A DNA stretch of 48,721 bases, from positions 1 to 48,721 of the forward strand of contig CANJXG010000008.1 in NCBI GenBank assembly GCA_947478905.1, given 5' to 3'. Within the stretch, counting starts at the first letter, position 1, and every line of letters starts with the position of its first letter. The translations under genes were made by a program, and so were the position numbers. The notes under the pieces are model-generated. The model made no database searches and was not told the DNA's origin. It saw only the letters and a program-made list of their open reading frames with translations. The DNA comes from Coxiellaceae bacterium (GTDB lineage Bacteria > Pseudomonadota > Gammaproteobacteria > Berkiellales > Berkiellaceae). Positions 1 through 8,375 of the stretch are shown here, in pieces.

Positions 1-2435
1 GCTTTTTTAGCTTGCTCCATAATTTTAATCACCGAGTCTTTATTTGAAGCATCTAATGCCCTGCTGGCTACTTTAAAAGCAAAAGGAATGAGATCTTGTG
101 AAACTTGAAGTCCTCCACTTGCAACACTAAGAAGCAACTCATCAGAAAAATCTGAAGGTATTTTTAAATTAGATCGTAAAACAGTAAGATTTTCTTTTTT
201 CTCTATTGCTTTAAGAACAAGAATTTCATTATTCTTAAGATACTCGGGTAATATCGTTGTAAAAACAGCTTCTTGTGTCTTTAAACCCTCTAGGATGTTG
301 GATACATGAGCAAATAATTGCACTTGCGTCATCTCAGGCTGACTCAGATTAGGATATACATATTTAATCAGACCTTGCACATCTATACTTTTCTCTAAAA
401 GCGCACCCGCAGTGCCTCCTAATATAGGAACCGCATCTAAAATAAGGTGTTTTTCTATTCCTAAAGTGGCTAATCTTTGAGCGAGTGCGGGGGCATCTAA
501 AATTTTTCCTGTAATTGCTTTTACTTTTGATATAGATTGTTCATCAGCGAAAATATCCTGTAAAGCTTTCCTTAAACCAGAATTATTTAAAAACAAATTA
601 GCACCTTGAGCCAATACTTCTTTTCGATAATTCGCTTTTAGTTGTTCATCGTTTTCCAAGCTCATTTCAGCTATTACATGACTCAAATCTGCAGATGCTT
701 GAGGGCTCTGTTCTACAGCAGTCAATACAGCCTCTATCAACGGTTCTAGCGTATTCAATAAATCTATAACACCTTGTTGCGGACCTGAAGCACTTCCTAA
801 AGCAGCTCGTGCTTGTTTCAGTGCATAAATTAAATCTACAGCAGGTGTCTCTACTAACCGTGTAAACAGCTTAAATGAGGCTTCTTTATCTAAAATCTTT
901 TTAGACAAAACGAGAACGGATGGTAAAAGCTTGGGAGATAATTTCACTACTAAGTCGACAGCAGAATCTATCAATTCCTCATTCAATACCTTATTCAATG
1001 CCTCAGCTTCATTGAATGCCTCATTATTTTTATTAAAAAATCCTTTTACTACCACTCGCATCTGCATATGATTACCAGCAACATAACTTGATAATTGTCC
1101 CGCAAAATTTGCCTGCGGGGCTTGCAAAGCGCCCACTAAACTAGATAAGTCCTTCACTAGCTTTGCATTCGTCTCTTCTGTAGCGAGTGTGGCAGTCGTA
1201 AAATATTGTCCTACACTTTGCAGCTCCGCTGTTTGGCCTAACAATACACTTGCTGTTTTCGTGATGATAGGAACACTGCCTTCAATCAAAGCCGCATCTA
1301 TTCCTGGTATGGCTAATCTGGCTGCTAGCGTGGGAGCGACTACTTCTACGATCTTAGTTAAATTTGCCACAGATTCCTTTTTAACAAAAAAATCAATCAG
1401 GGCTTGAATAGATTGTGTACGTGCAAAATCAATACTTGCTACTTTAATCAAGAGTTCTTTTTGAAACTTTGCTTTTTCCTTTTTATCTGATGTGATAATT
1501 ATTTTCTCTGCCAACACTCCAAATTCATTTAATCTTTCAGGATTGGCAGTGAGCTCTGCTACAATAGGTTGGATTAAAGGAGACACTGTATCAAGAATAA
1601 ATTTCGCATTCACCTCTCCTTCCTCTAGCGCTGTTACAATAACTTGAGCTACCGAAGCGGGTTCACCTTCTTTTGGCACTGCATCTTTAATAGTGCTTAA
1701 AACAATAGATAAAATAGAGTTCGCTTGCGTAGTAACTAAATTGTTAATATTTGCGCTATTTGCTTTAATAAATTCTTCAGTTTTTAGATCTTTAAGCAAC
1801 TCTATAAAAAAAAGAGGAGTTTCAGAATTATATACATATATATAGTCTTGTTTTGGAATGCTACTAAAAATCTGTTTTATAAAGCCTGGATTATTTCGTT
1901 TGTGAGGAAATTCCTTCATATCAATAGCGACCTTCAAATTAATTGTTCGTAATTCCCCTCCCAAATCACGAAGCGATGCTTGCTTGCCATCATCTGACAA
2001 ATAAATTTTACCGGCTACAAATTGTTTTTCGTATTCTTTTTTTTGTGTCTTACCGGAAAAATTTTTAAGATCTTTTAATTCTGATAGCAATCCAAGCTCA
2101 TAGCCACCCTTAGCAGTAATTGCTAATTTCCCTAATTCTTTTTTATAAAATGATCCTCCTACCGCCATATCAAAGACATTATCAATATTGGATACCGCTA
2201 GTGCAGTTGCCTGAGCACCCACTACCACCTTATCCCATATATCGAGTGTAGGTTTCTTTATCTTGGAGCCCTTGTTTTCTGAAATTGCCTTCGTTTTTGA
2301 AGCGGCACTGCTTGTCCCGCTGATACGGCCTAAAATCCGACTTAACTGGTTAGGATTTTTAAAAACAGTTTCAAATACACCAAATAAATCATTTCGTTTA
2401 GCACGATACTTGTCATGATACTCTTTGCTAGGCAT
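1..2435 (-). CDS. Very large repeat-containing helical protein, 5' part only (function unknown)
   Basis: An uninterrupted frame runs from ATG at 2435 off the left edge, giving at least 811 codons. The start follows GGGAAG about eight bases upstream. I recognise no domain. There is no signal peptide and no obvious membrane segment; the sequence is rich in Leu, Ala, Lys and Glu and looks mostly helical. Two stretches about 279 residues apart resemble each other: a unit from about residue 280 (ILDTVSPLIQPIV) and one from about 559 (LLNTLEPLIEAVL). The match continues through APTLAARLAIPGID versus APALAQRLATLGIE and a shared VPI..T motif. The first ~200 residues are different. Size, helical repeats and isolation are reminiscent of secreted effectors of intracellular gammaproteobacteria, but this is only a suggestion. 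It could equally be a cytoplasmic scaffold. Confidence 0.8.
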   Translation of the reverse strand, partial: MPSKEYHDKYRAKRNDLFGVFETVFKNPNQLSRILGRISGTSSAASKTKAISENKGSKIKKPTLDIWDKVVVGAQATALAVSNIDNVFDMAVGGSFYKKELGKLAITAKGGYELGLLSELKDLKNFSGKTQKKEYEKQFVAGKIYLSDDGKQASLRDLGGELRTINLKVAIDMKEFPHKRNNPGFIKQIFSSIPKQDYIYVYNSETPLFFIELLKDLKTEEFIKANSANINNLVTTQANSILSIVLSTIKDAVPKEGEPASVAQVIVTALEEGEVNAKFILDTVSPLIQPIVAELTANPERLNEFGVLAEKIIITSDKKEKAKFQKELLIKVASIDFARTQSIQALIDFFVKKESVANLTKIVEVVAPTLAARLAIPGIDAALIEGSVPIITKTASVLLGQTAELQSVGQYFTTATLATEETNAKLVKDLSSLVGALQAPQANFAGQLSSYVAGNHMQMRVVVKGFFNKNNEAFNEAEALNKVLNEELIDSAVDLVVKLSPKLLPSVLVLSKKILDKEASFKLFTRLVETPAVDLIYALKQARAALGSASGPQQGVIDLLNTLEPLIEAVLTAVEQSPQASADLSHVIAEMSLENDEQLKANYRKEVLAQGANLFLNNSGLRKALQDIFADEQSISKVKAITGKILDAPALAQRLATLGIEKHLILDAVPILGGTAGALLEKSIDVQGLIKYVYPNLSQPEMTQVQLFAHVSNILEGLKTQEAVFTTILPEYLKNNEILVLKAIEKKENLTVLRSNLKIPSDFSDELLLSVASGGLQVSQDLIPFAFKVASRALDASNKDSVIKIMEQAKK

Positions 2436-2448
2436 TTCACACTTCCCT

Positions 2449-2465
2449 TATACAAATATTGTATA
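2449..2465. promoter_or_regulatory. Perfect palindrome upstream of the giant repeat gene, operator candidate
   Basis: TATACAA-ATA-TTGTATA is a 7-bp perfect inverted repeat with a 3-bp spacer, ending 14 bases before the ATG at 2435. On the - strand a possible promoter overlaps it: TTAACT, 17 bases, then TATACA. The position, between a -10-like box and the ribosome binding site, suits a repressor site. AT-rich palindromes also occur by chance. Confidence 0.35.
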
Positions 2466-2558
2466 GACAACAAAATTACAAAAGTTAACTAATTGACTAA
2501 TTTTAATTTAGTGCACATTTAGTTAATTTACAAATAATAATGAAGGCTATATCTATAT

Positions 2559-3380
2559 TTAGATATTTTGAGAAGGAAGCGGATGCATCATTTCAGACAG
2601 TTGAAAAGGAGGATTAATAACCAAGAGCCCACTCCCAATAAGGCCCTGGCTTACTGCGGGATCCGGCACCCATTCGGATTGCCAAAATACTGGTTTTATT
2701 TTTTGATGTTGTAATTCTAAAACAGAAGCAATTAAATGGTGATGGTGCCCTGCGGCTAATATCGGATACCAAATGACATACACACCTTGACTAAATTTAG
2801 GGTAATTTTTCTTAATACTCGACGCTACACTTAAATATTCTGCTTTTACTTCATAACTGGGATCAATAAAAATTAACCCTCGCCCTTCTTTAAAAGGCAA
2901 AAAAGAATTCATTGCTGCTAAAGCCTCTTGCTTATAAACATAAATATTTTCGCGAGAATATAAAGAAGCTCGTCCTAAGTTACTATTTAAGGCAAGATAA
3001 GCTTGAGGATGAAGCTCGGTAAAAATTCCTCTATCTTGAGCACGAAGATGTTGCGCAATAATGCCAGGAGATCCAGGATATACGCTGCGTATATTGCGTT
3101 GATTTTGATAAAATTCAGCGATGAGATTTAATTTTGGCATAAACACTGCAGGCATAGCGTTTTTTTCTATTTTGCCATATTTTTCATAACCTTGCAGATA
3201 CTCTTTGTTTCTTTGAATTTCTAATGATTCTAAATCATACAAGCCTTCGCCTGCATAAGCATCTAAAACACAAAAAGGGGTTGGTTTTTTATGAAAATGG
3301 GACAAAATTGCCAATAGAGCCATATGTTTATGGAGATCAGCAAAATTGCCAGCGTGATATCGATGAGAATAACTTAACAT
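2559..3380 (-). CDS. rlmJ: 23S rRNA (adenine(2030)-N6)-methyltransferase RlmJ
   Basis: This cytoplasmic SAM-dependent enzyme N6-methylates A2030 of 23S rRNA. The N-terminus MLSYSHRYHAGNFADLHKH matches the characteristic RlmJ start (YRHxFHAGNxADxxKH). It is followed by the SAM-binding segment LDAYAGEGLYDL near residue 40 and the catalytic motif IFIDPSYE near residue 172. The length, 273 residues, is close to the E. coli protein (about 280). The motif reads DPSY instead of the usual DPPY of N6-adenine methyltransferases. The gene lies alone, on the opposite strand from the transporter genes that follow, with a roughly 100-base divergent promoter region. Identification is firm from the N-terminal block. 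Confidence 0.93.
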   Translation of the reverse strand: MLSYSHRYHAGNFADLHKHMALLAILSHFHKKPTPFCVLDAYAGEGLYDLESLEIQRNKEYLQGYEKYGKIEKNAMPAVFMPKLNLIAEFYQNQRNIRSVYPGSPGIIAQHLRAQDRGIFTELHPQAYLALNSNLGRASLYSRENIYVYKQEALAAMNSFLPFKEGRGLIFIDPSYEVKAEYLSVASSIKKNYPKFSQGVYVIWYPILAAGHHHHLIASVLELQHQKIKPVFWQSEWVPDPAVSQGLIGSGLLVINPPFQLSEMMHPLPSQNI

Positions 3381-3474
3381 CCCTTACTACCCTAAATGAT
3401 GAATGATGCCATTAAAAAGAAATAATCGCAAAATTTAAATTTAAAATCAAGTACTAATCCCCTCCTGAACTCGC

Positions 3475-3480
3475 TATAAT
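3475..3480 (+). promoter_or_regulatory. -10 box very close to the permease start codon
   Basis: TATAAT, a consensus -10, ends six bases before the ATG at 3487. No good -35 lies 17 bases upstream (TACTAA) and no Shine-Dalgarno precedes the ATG. If the box is used, transcription would start at or next to the start codon and the mRNA would be leaderless. Confidence 0.35.
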
Positions 3481-3486
3481 AGATCC

Positions 3487-5235
3487 ATGAAAGAATCCCA
3501 ACGTTATGAACAACCTAAAACCCAATTTATAACCTTTTTTAATCAATGGGATTTTCTTGTTTTAGTCTTATTTTTTGGTTTTATGGCGGCTACTGCGTGG
3601 GGAATTGGAAGCATGACCCAATCTTACCAACTCGGTCAGTCTATTCCCATTAGCACCGATCCTCGTTTCTTACCTAAATATGCTCTGGCTACCGTCATTA
3701 GAATGACAATAGCCCTGGGGTGTTCTTTTTTATTTACGCTCATTGTTGGCAGTCTAGCCGCAAAAAGTAAGCGAGCTGAAAAAATAATTATTCCCTTTAT
3801 TGATATTATGCAATCCGTTCCTGTTTTAGGCTTTTTATCTTTCAGTGTGCTGGCTTTCATACGGCTATTTCCAGGAAGTCAACTAGGACCTGAATGTGCA
3901 GCTATTTTTGCTATTTTTACTTCACAAGTATGGAACATGGCCCTAAGCTTTTATCAATCTTTACGGATGTTACCTCAAGATTTAAAAGATGCGGCTGCTA
4001 TATTTAATTTAGGTCCCTGGCAAAAATTTTGGCGTGTAGAAGTACCCTTTGCAACTCCAGGCCTTATTTGGAATGCCATGATGTCCCTATCCGCCGGTTG
4101 GTTTTTTGTTGTGGCTTCAGAAGCTATCTCTGTCGCAAATCAACACATTATGTTACCCGGGATAGGTTCCTATATCATGCTCGCGCAAGAACAAAAAAAT
4201 TATCCCGCTTTAGGGTATGTTATTTTAACGATGTTAATTGTCATTATACTCTATGATCAATTATTATTTAGACCCTTATTAACTTGGTCGGAACAATTCC
4301 AATATGAAGCCAATGAAGAAACAGGATCTAGCTCTTGGTTTTTAACCTTACTACGTCGTTCAAAATTAATAAAAACCATCAGTTATGCTTTTCGTAACCT
4401 CAGAAATTTTGTTGTTCATCCTAGGCACTCTAAATCTAAAAAATCACATTTTTTATTACATTATTCCCCGAAAATACCCCCTATTTTTTTCCTCATTGGG
4501 CAACGTCTTTGGAGTATAGTATTTATAATCAGCATCTTGGCTGCAAGTTTTTTTATCATGCAGTTTATTTACACAAAAATCCCCCCTACTGAAATTGTAA
4601 AAGTATTTTATTTGGGACTGATTACTACCATTAAGGTTGCTATTTTAATTATTTTAAGCTCCCTCATTTGGGTCCCCATTGGAGTATGGGTAGGATTGCA
4701 TCCTAAATTATCACGATATGTACAACCTCTTGCTCAATTTTTAGCCGCTTTTCCAGCCAACTTAGTTTATCCTCTTATATTTATGGCTATTTTTACTTAT
4801 AATTTAAATGTAGAAATTTGGACAGCCCCTCTTATGATTTTGGGTACCCAATGGTATATTCTATTTAATGTCATAGCTGGAACGAATGTGTTACCCCTGG
4901 ATATTAAATATGCCGCTAAAAACTACCAAATTAAGGGATGGTTATGGTGGAAAAAAATCATGCTTCCTGCTATTTTTCCCTACTATATTACCGGCGCTAT
5001 GACAGCAGCTGGTGGGTGTTGGAATGCCTCTATTGTAGCCGATGTCGTAGAATGGGGTGGGCAACGTATCACGGCCACGGGCTTAGGAGGCTATATTACT
5101 AATTTTACAGCCACAGCGGATTTTCCTAGAATTGTGCTAGGTATTGCTGTCATGTGTTTATATGTGACACTCATTAATCGCTTTTTGTGGCGAAAATTAT
5201 ATATTCTAGCTGAAACACGGTACAATATATCATGA
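3487..5235 (+). CDS. ABC transporter permease, two fused transmembrane domains (nitrate/sulfonate/taurine-type)
   Basis: An inner-membrane permease of the SsuC/TauC/NrtB class carrying two BPD_transp_1 domains in one chain. The first spans about residues 60-270 and the second about 370-575, joined by a basic hydrophilic linker. Each domain has the cytoplasmic coupling loop: DAAAIFNLGPWQKFWRVEVP near 168 and KNYQIKGWLWWKKIMLPA near 480. At 582 residues it is about twice a single-domain permease, consistent with an internal fusion. Its TGA overlaps the ATG of the ATPase gene (ATGA), so the two are translationally coupled. No periplasmic binding protein is adjacent, so the substrate cannot be told. 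The start lacks a Shine-Dalgarno; TATAAT lies just upstream. Confidence 0.88.
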   Translation: MKESQRYEQPKTQFITFFNQWDFLVLVLFFGFMAATAWGIGSMTQSYQLGQSIPISTDPRFLPKYALATVIRMTIALGCSFLFTLIVGSLAAKSKRAEKIIIPFIDIMQSVPVLGFLSFSVLAFIRLFPGSQLGPECAAIFAIFTSQVWNMALSFYQSLRMLPQDLKDAAAIFNLGPWQKFWRVEVPFATPGLIWNAMMSLSAGWFFVVASEAISVANQHIMLPGIGSYIMLAQEQKNYPALGYVILTMLIVIILYDQLLFRPLLTWSEQFQYEANEETGSSSWFLTLLRRSKLIKTISYAFRNLRNFVVHPRHSKSKKSHFLLHYSPKIPPIFFLIGQRLWSIVFIISILAASFFIMQFIYTKIPPTEIVKVFYLGLITTIKVAILIILSSLIWVPIGVWVGLHPKLSRYVQPLAQFLAAFPANLVYPLIFMAIFTYNLNVEIWTAPLMILGTQWYILFNVIAGTNVLPLDIKYAAKNYQIKGWLWWKKIMLPAIFPYYITGAMTAAGGCWNASIVADVVEWGGQRITATGLGGYITNFTATADFPRIVLGIAVMCLYVTLINRFLWRKLYILAETRYNIS

Positions 5236-6527
5236 CCCATCATCCTATTTTATTTTCTGTTGAAAATATCAAAAAAACATTCAAATCCACTGAAGGACAA
5301 GAATTACTTGTTTTGAACAATATTTCTTTCCAAATGAAAGAAAATGAAATCATTGCCATTTTAGGAAAATCAGGCTCTGGAAAATCCACTCTACTGCGTA
5401 TTATTACCGGTTTAATCAAGCCTTCTGCAGGGCAAGTAACCTATCGAGGCCAAAAGGTTAATAATCCTATCCAAGGTATTGCGATGGTATTCCAAAGTTT
5501 TGCCCTCCTCCCTTGGCTTTCTGTATTACAAAATGTAGAATTAGGTCTAGAAGCGCTAGGGATCCCCCCCCAAGAACGTCGCCAACGAGCCTTAAAAGCA
5601 ATAGATACTATCGGATTAGATGGGTTTGAATCTGCTTATCCTAAAGAATTATCGGGCGGTATGCGCCAACGTGTAGGATTTGCACGTGCCTTAGTAGTGG
5701 AGCCCGAATTATTAGTGATGGATGAACCTTTTTCGGCGCTCGATGTGTTAACAGGTGAAAATTTACGAAGCGATCTCTTAAGTTTATGGCAAGATAAACA
5801 CACTAAAACCAAAGGTATTTTATTTGTCACGCACAATATTGAAGAAGCGCTTTTAATGGCGGATAGAATTATCCTTTTAGATAGCGATCCAGGGCGCATT
5901 CGAGCTGAAATTCAAGTCACAAGCTCTATTCCTAGAAATTCTAAAGACGAAGATTTTAAAAAGTTACTTGATCAAATTTATACGCTTATGACCACCACTG
6001 ATAAAAAACGTACCAAGCATCCTCAAGTGGTTCTTACGTATCGTGTGCCTAATGCAGAAATATCAGAATTAATGGGCTTACTTGAAGAACTTGCAACCTA
6101 CTCAGGAAAAGTTGACTTACCTGATTTAGCTGATTCTTGGCACCTAGAAGTAGATGATTTATTCCCTCTGACTGAGGCTTTAGAAAAATTAGCCTTTGCA
6201 ACCATTTCTAGAGGGGATATTAGCTTAACCCCTATGGGCCAACAATTTGCCACAGCAGATATTTTAAATAGAAAAAAGATCTTTGCAAAACAACTTACAC
6301 AACAAATCCCTTTAGCTGAATATATTAGAAAAACTTTAGATACACGAGCGCAACATAAAGAATCTAAGGAATACTTTCTAAAAATGCTAACGACCTCTAT
6401 TAGTGAACCCTTCACGGAAGACGAAGCCGAACGTATACTTAAAGTCATTATTGATTGGGGCCGATATGCCGAAATTTTTGCCTACAACTATGATTCTGGC
6501 TATTTAAGCCTTGAAAATCCAAAATAA
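5232..6527 (+). CDS. ABC transporter ATP-binding protein with C-terminal AAA-associated domain
   Basis: The ATPase partner of the preceding permease, acting at the cytoplasmic face of the inner membrane. Residues ~8-245 form a nitrate/sulfonate-type ABC domain: Walker A LGKSGSGKSTLL near 44, Q-loop VFQSFALLPW near 88, signature LSGGMRQRVGFAR near 140, Walker B LLVMDEPFSALD near 162 and the switch His in FVTHNIEEA. The remaining ~170 residues match the AAA-associated C-terminal domain (AAA_assoc_C) found on some importer ATPases of this family, whose function is poorly defined. The 431-residue length, against ~260 for SsuB/TauB, fits this extension. tamA begins 15 bases downstream, so the three genes may be co-transcribed. 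Confidence 0.9.
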   Translation: MTHHPILFSVENIKKTFKSTEGQELLVLNNISFQMKENEIIAILGKSGSGKSTLLRIITGLIKPSAGQVTYRGQKVNNPIQGIAMVFQSFALLPWLSVLQNVELGLEALGIPPQERRQRALKAIDTIGLDGFESAYPKELSGGMRQRVGFARALVVEPELLVMDEPFSALDVLTGENLRSDLLSLWQDKHTKTKGILFVTHNIEEALLMADRIILLDSDPGRIRAEIQVTSSIPRNSKDEDFKKLLDQIYTLMTTTDKKRTKHPQVVLTYRVPNAEISELMGLLEELATYSGKVDLPDLADSWHLEVDDLFPLTEALEKLAFATISRGDISLTPMGQQFATADILNRKKIFAKQLTQQIPLAEYIRKTLDTRAQHKESKEYFLKMLTTSISEPFTEDEAERILKVIIDWGRYAEIFAYNYDSGYLSLENPK

Positions 6528-6542
6528 CTTATAAAAAATTCT

Positions 6543-8333
6543 ATGAAAGCATTACAAAAAATAATCATTTTTTTGATATTCACCAATACCCTATCCTCAT
6601 TTTGTTGGGCCTTACCTGTATCTAATACCTTAAAAATTACCATTACTGGGGTGACTCAGGAGCAAAAAAAAAATATTGAATCTCAACTCAGTCTTTTACA
6701 AAAAAGCAAAACCAATGCTTTAGCAGCGCAACAAATTCAATTGCTGCATACTCGAGCAGAAAAAGAAATTTTAAAAGCCTTACAGCCCTACGGGTATTAT
6801 CATGCTACGGTCAAAAGTAGCATCAATCACAATGATGCTAATCAATATAATATACAATATAGCATCGATTTAGGAAAACCTACGCTCATTGGTTGGCTTA
6901 ATACCAAATTGGTTGGTCCGGGTGCCCACAATAAAAAGCTATCTAATATTTTCGGTGGATTTGAATTAAAACCTCACCATATTCTCAATCATGCACTCTA
7001 TGAAAAAGATAAAACCCAAGCCCTTTCCAATGCGATTCATCAAGGATATCTTCATGCTTATTATAGTGAACATCAAGTTATTGTAGATTTAAGCCAATAC
7101 AAAGCGAATGTGTCACTAATTATGAACTCAGGGCCTCTTTTTACCTTAGGGTCGGTCTGTTTTAAATCCGATTATTTCTCAAAACAATTTTTAAATCGAT
7201 TTGTTCCGTATAAGATAGGTGATTTCTACACACCAGAACAAGTTGCTGAACTTGAAAATAATCTCTCCCAAAGCCCTTATTTTAAAGAAGTAACCGTTTC
7301 ACCTCAAATTCCAATGGAGTTAACCGGAGATAATACGGTGGTACCTATAGAAGTGACCCTGGTTAGAAATGCGGCAAACCAATACTTATTTGGTGTGGGA
7401 TACGATACCAATACCCTTGCGCGTGTACGAATAGGATGGGATAGATTATATCTCAATCAATGGGGGCATCGTCTTACCACCAATGCGAAGCTTTCTCAAA
7501 TCGATAAAATTGTTGAATCAGATTATATTATTCCCGGTAAAAACCCTTTGAATGATGAATATCGTTTAGCGATGTTGTATACCGATGACGAGTTTCAAGA
7601 TAAACCTTCTACTTTATATAGTATTGCCATTAGTGAAACACACAAAGTTAAAAATTGGCATAGAACCTTAACCTTACGATATCTATCAGAAAGTTTTAAA
7701 GATACTAGTTTAACCAATGAGTATTCCAGGCTTTTATTACCCAGTGTTAAACTGGTTCAAACTAAAAATGATAACAATCTGACTACTCTTAAACCTGTAG
7801 ATGCTTATAGGTTGAGTTTATCTTTGCGCGGTGGTATTAATCCTTTTTTAAGTGATAAAGGCTTTGCTCAAGCTAATTTTGAAGGCAAATGGCTCAAAAC
7901 ATTAACTGCTCGAGATACCCTTATTACGCGAGCTGAAATGGGGATCACTACGCCAGAAAATTTAGCAGATTTACCCTTAAGTATTCGATTTTTTGCCGGA
8001 GGCGATCAAAGTATTCGAGGCTACGGATATCGATCTCTGCCCAATGAAGTAGATAAAAATGGCATATCACGACCTGTTGGGGGGGCTTACTTAGCCGTAG
8101 GCAGTATTGAATATAATCGACACATTAAAGGTCCTTTTAGCGTTGCAACTTTTGTTGATGGCGGAAATGCCTTTAATAGTCTCGATGATTTACAATCTGA
8201 GTTCCAAATTGGTTTAGGGATAGGGGTTTTATTTGCAACACCCATTGGACCTATTAAAATCTATTTAGCCAAACCGGTGACTAGTCACACTAATAGCTGG
8301 CGGGTACACCTTAATTTTGGACCCGAAATTTAA
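6543..8333 (+). CDS. tamA: TamA, outer-membrane translocation and assembly module protein
   Basis: A BamA-superfamily outer-membrane protein that, with TamB, helps insert outer-membrane proteins and has been linked to phospholipid transport. A signal peptide ends near residue 24 (FCWA|LP). Three POTRA-like domains follow to about residue 270, the first containing ALQPYGYYHATV, a typical TamA motif. The C-terminal half is a 16-strand barrel type: VGYDTNTLARVRIGW opens it, the loop motif FFAGGDQSIRGYGYRSL lies near residue 483, and the chain ends LNFGPEI, like the TamA terminus. The length of 596 is typical (E. coli 577). tamB, normally next, is absent; the following gene is an ATPase with its own promoter. 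Confidence 0.92.
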   Translation: MKALQKIIIFLIFTNTLSSFCWALPVSNTLKITITGVTQEQKKNIESQLSLLQKSKTNALAAQQIQLLHTRAEKEILKALQPYGYYHATVKSSINHNDANQYNIQYSIDLGKPTLIGWLNTKLVGPGAHNKKLSNIFGGFELKPHHILNHALYEKDKTQALSNAIHQGYLHAYYSEHQVIVDLSQYKANVSLIMNSGPLFTLGSVCFKSDYFSKQFLNRFVPYKIGDFYTPEQVAELENNLSQSPYFKEVTVSPQIPMELTGDNTVVPIEVTLVRNAANQYLFGVGYDTNTLARVRIGWDRLYLNQWGHRLTTNAKLSQIDKIVESDYIIPGKNPLNDEYRLAMLYTDDEFQDKPSTLYSIAISETHKVKNWHRTLTLRYLSESFKDTSLTNEYSRLLLPSVKLVQTKNDNNLTTLKPVDAYRLSLSLRGGINPFLSDKGFAQANFEGKWLKTLTARDTLITRAEMGITTPENLADLPLSIRFFAGGDQSIRGYGYRSLPNEVDKNGISRPVGGAYLAVGSIEYNRHIKGPFSVATFVDGGNAFNSLDDLQSEFQIGLGIGVLFATPIGPIKIYLAKPVTSHTNSWRVHLNFGPEI

Positions 8334-8340
8334 TAAAAGC

Positions 8341-8375
8341 TTGACAAGCGCCGAATTCGGGGGTAAACTCCGAAT
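8341..8375 (+). promoter_or_regulatory. Promoter with CCGAAT repeats abutting the ATPase start codon
   Basis: TTGACA (8341-8346, perfect -35), a 17-base spacer and TAAACT (8364-8369) form a good sigma-70 promoter. The ATG at 8376 is only six bases beyond the -10, implying a very short or absent leader. CCGAAT occurs at 8351-8356, inverted at 8355-8360 (making CCGAATTCGG) and again at 8370-8375. These copies surround the -10 and may form an operator. Confidence 0.6.

Noticed and set aside
1189-1407. Small + strand ORF inside the giant repeat gene
   Set aside because: It is the shadow of a long coherent - strand frame and has no ribosome binding site or recognisable sequence.
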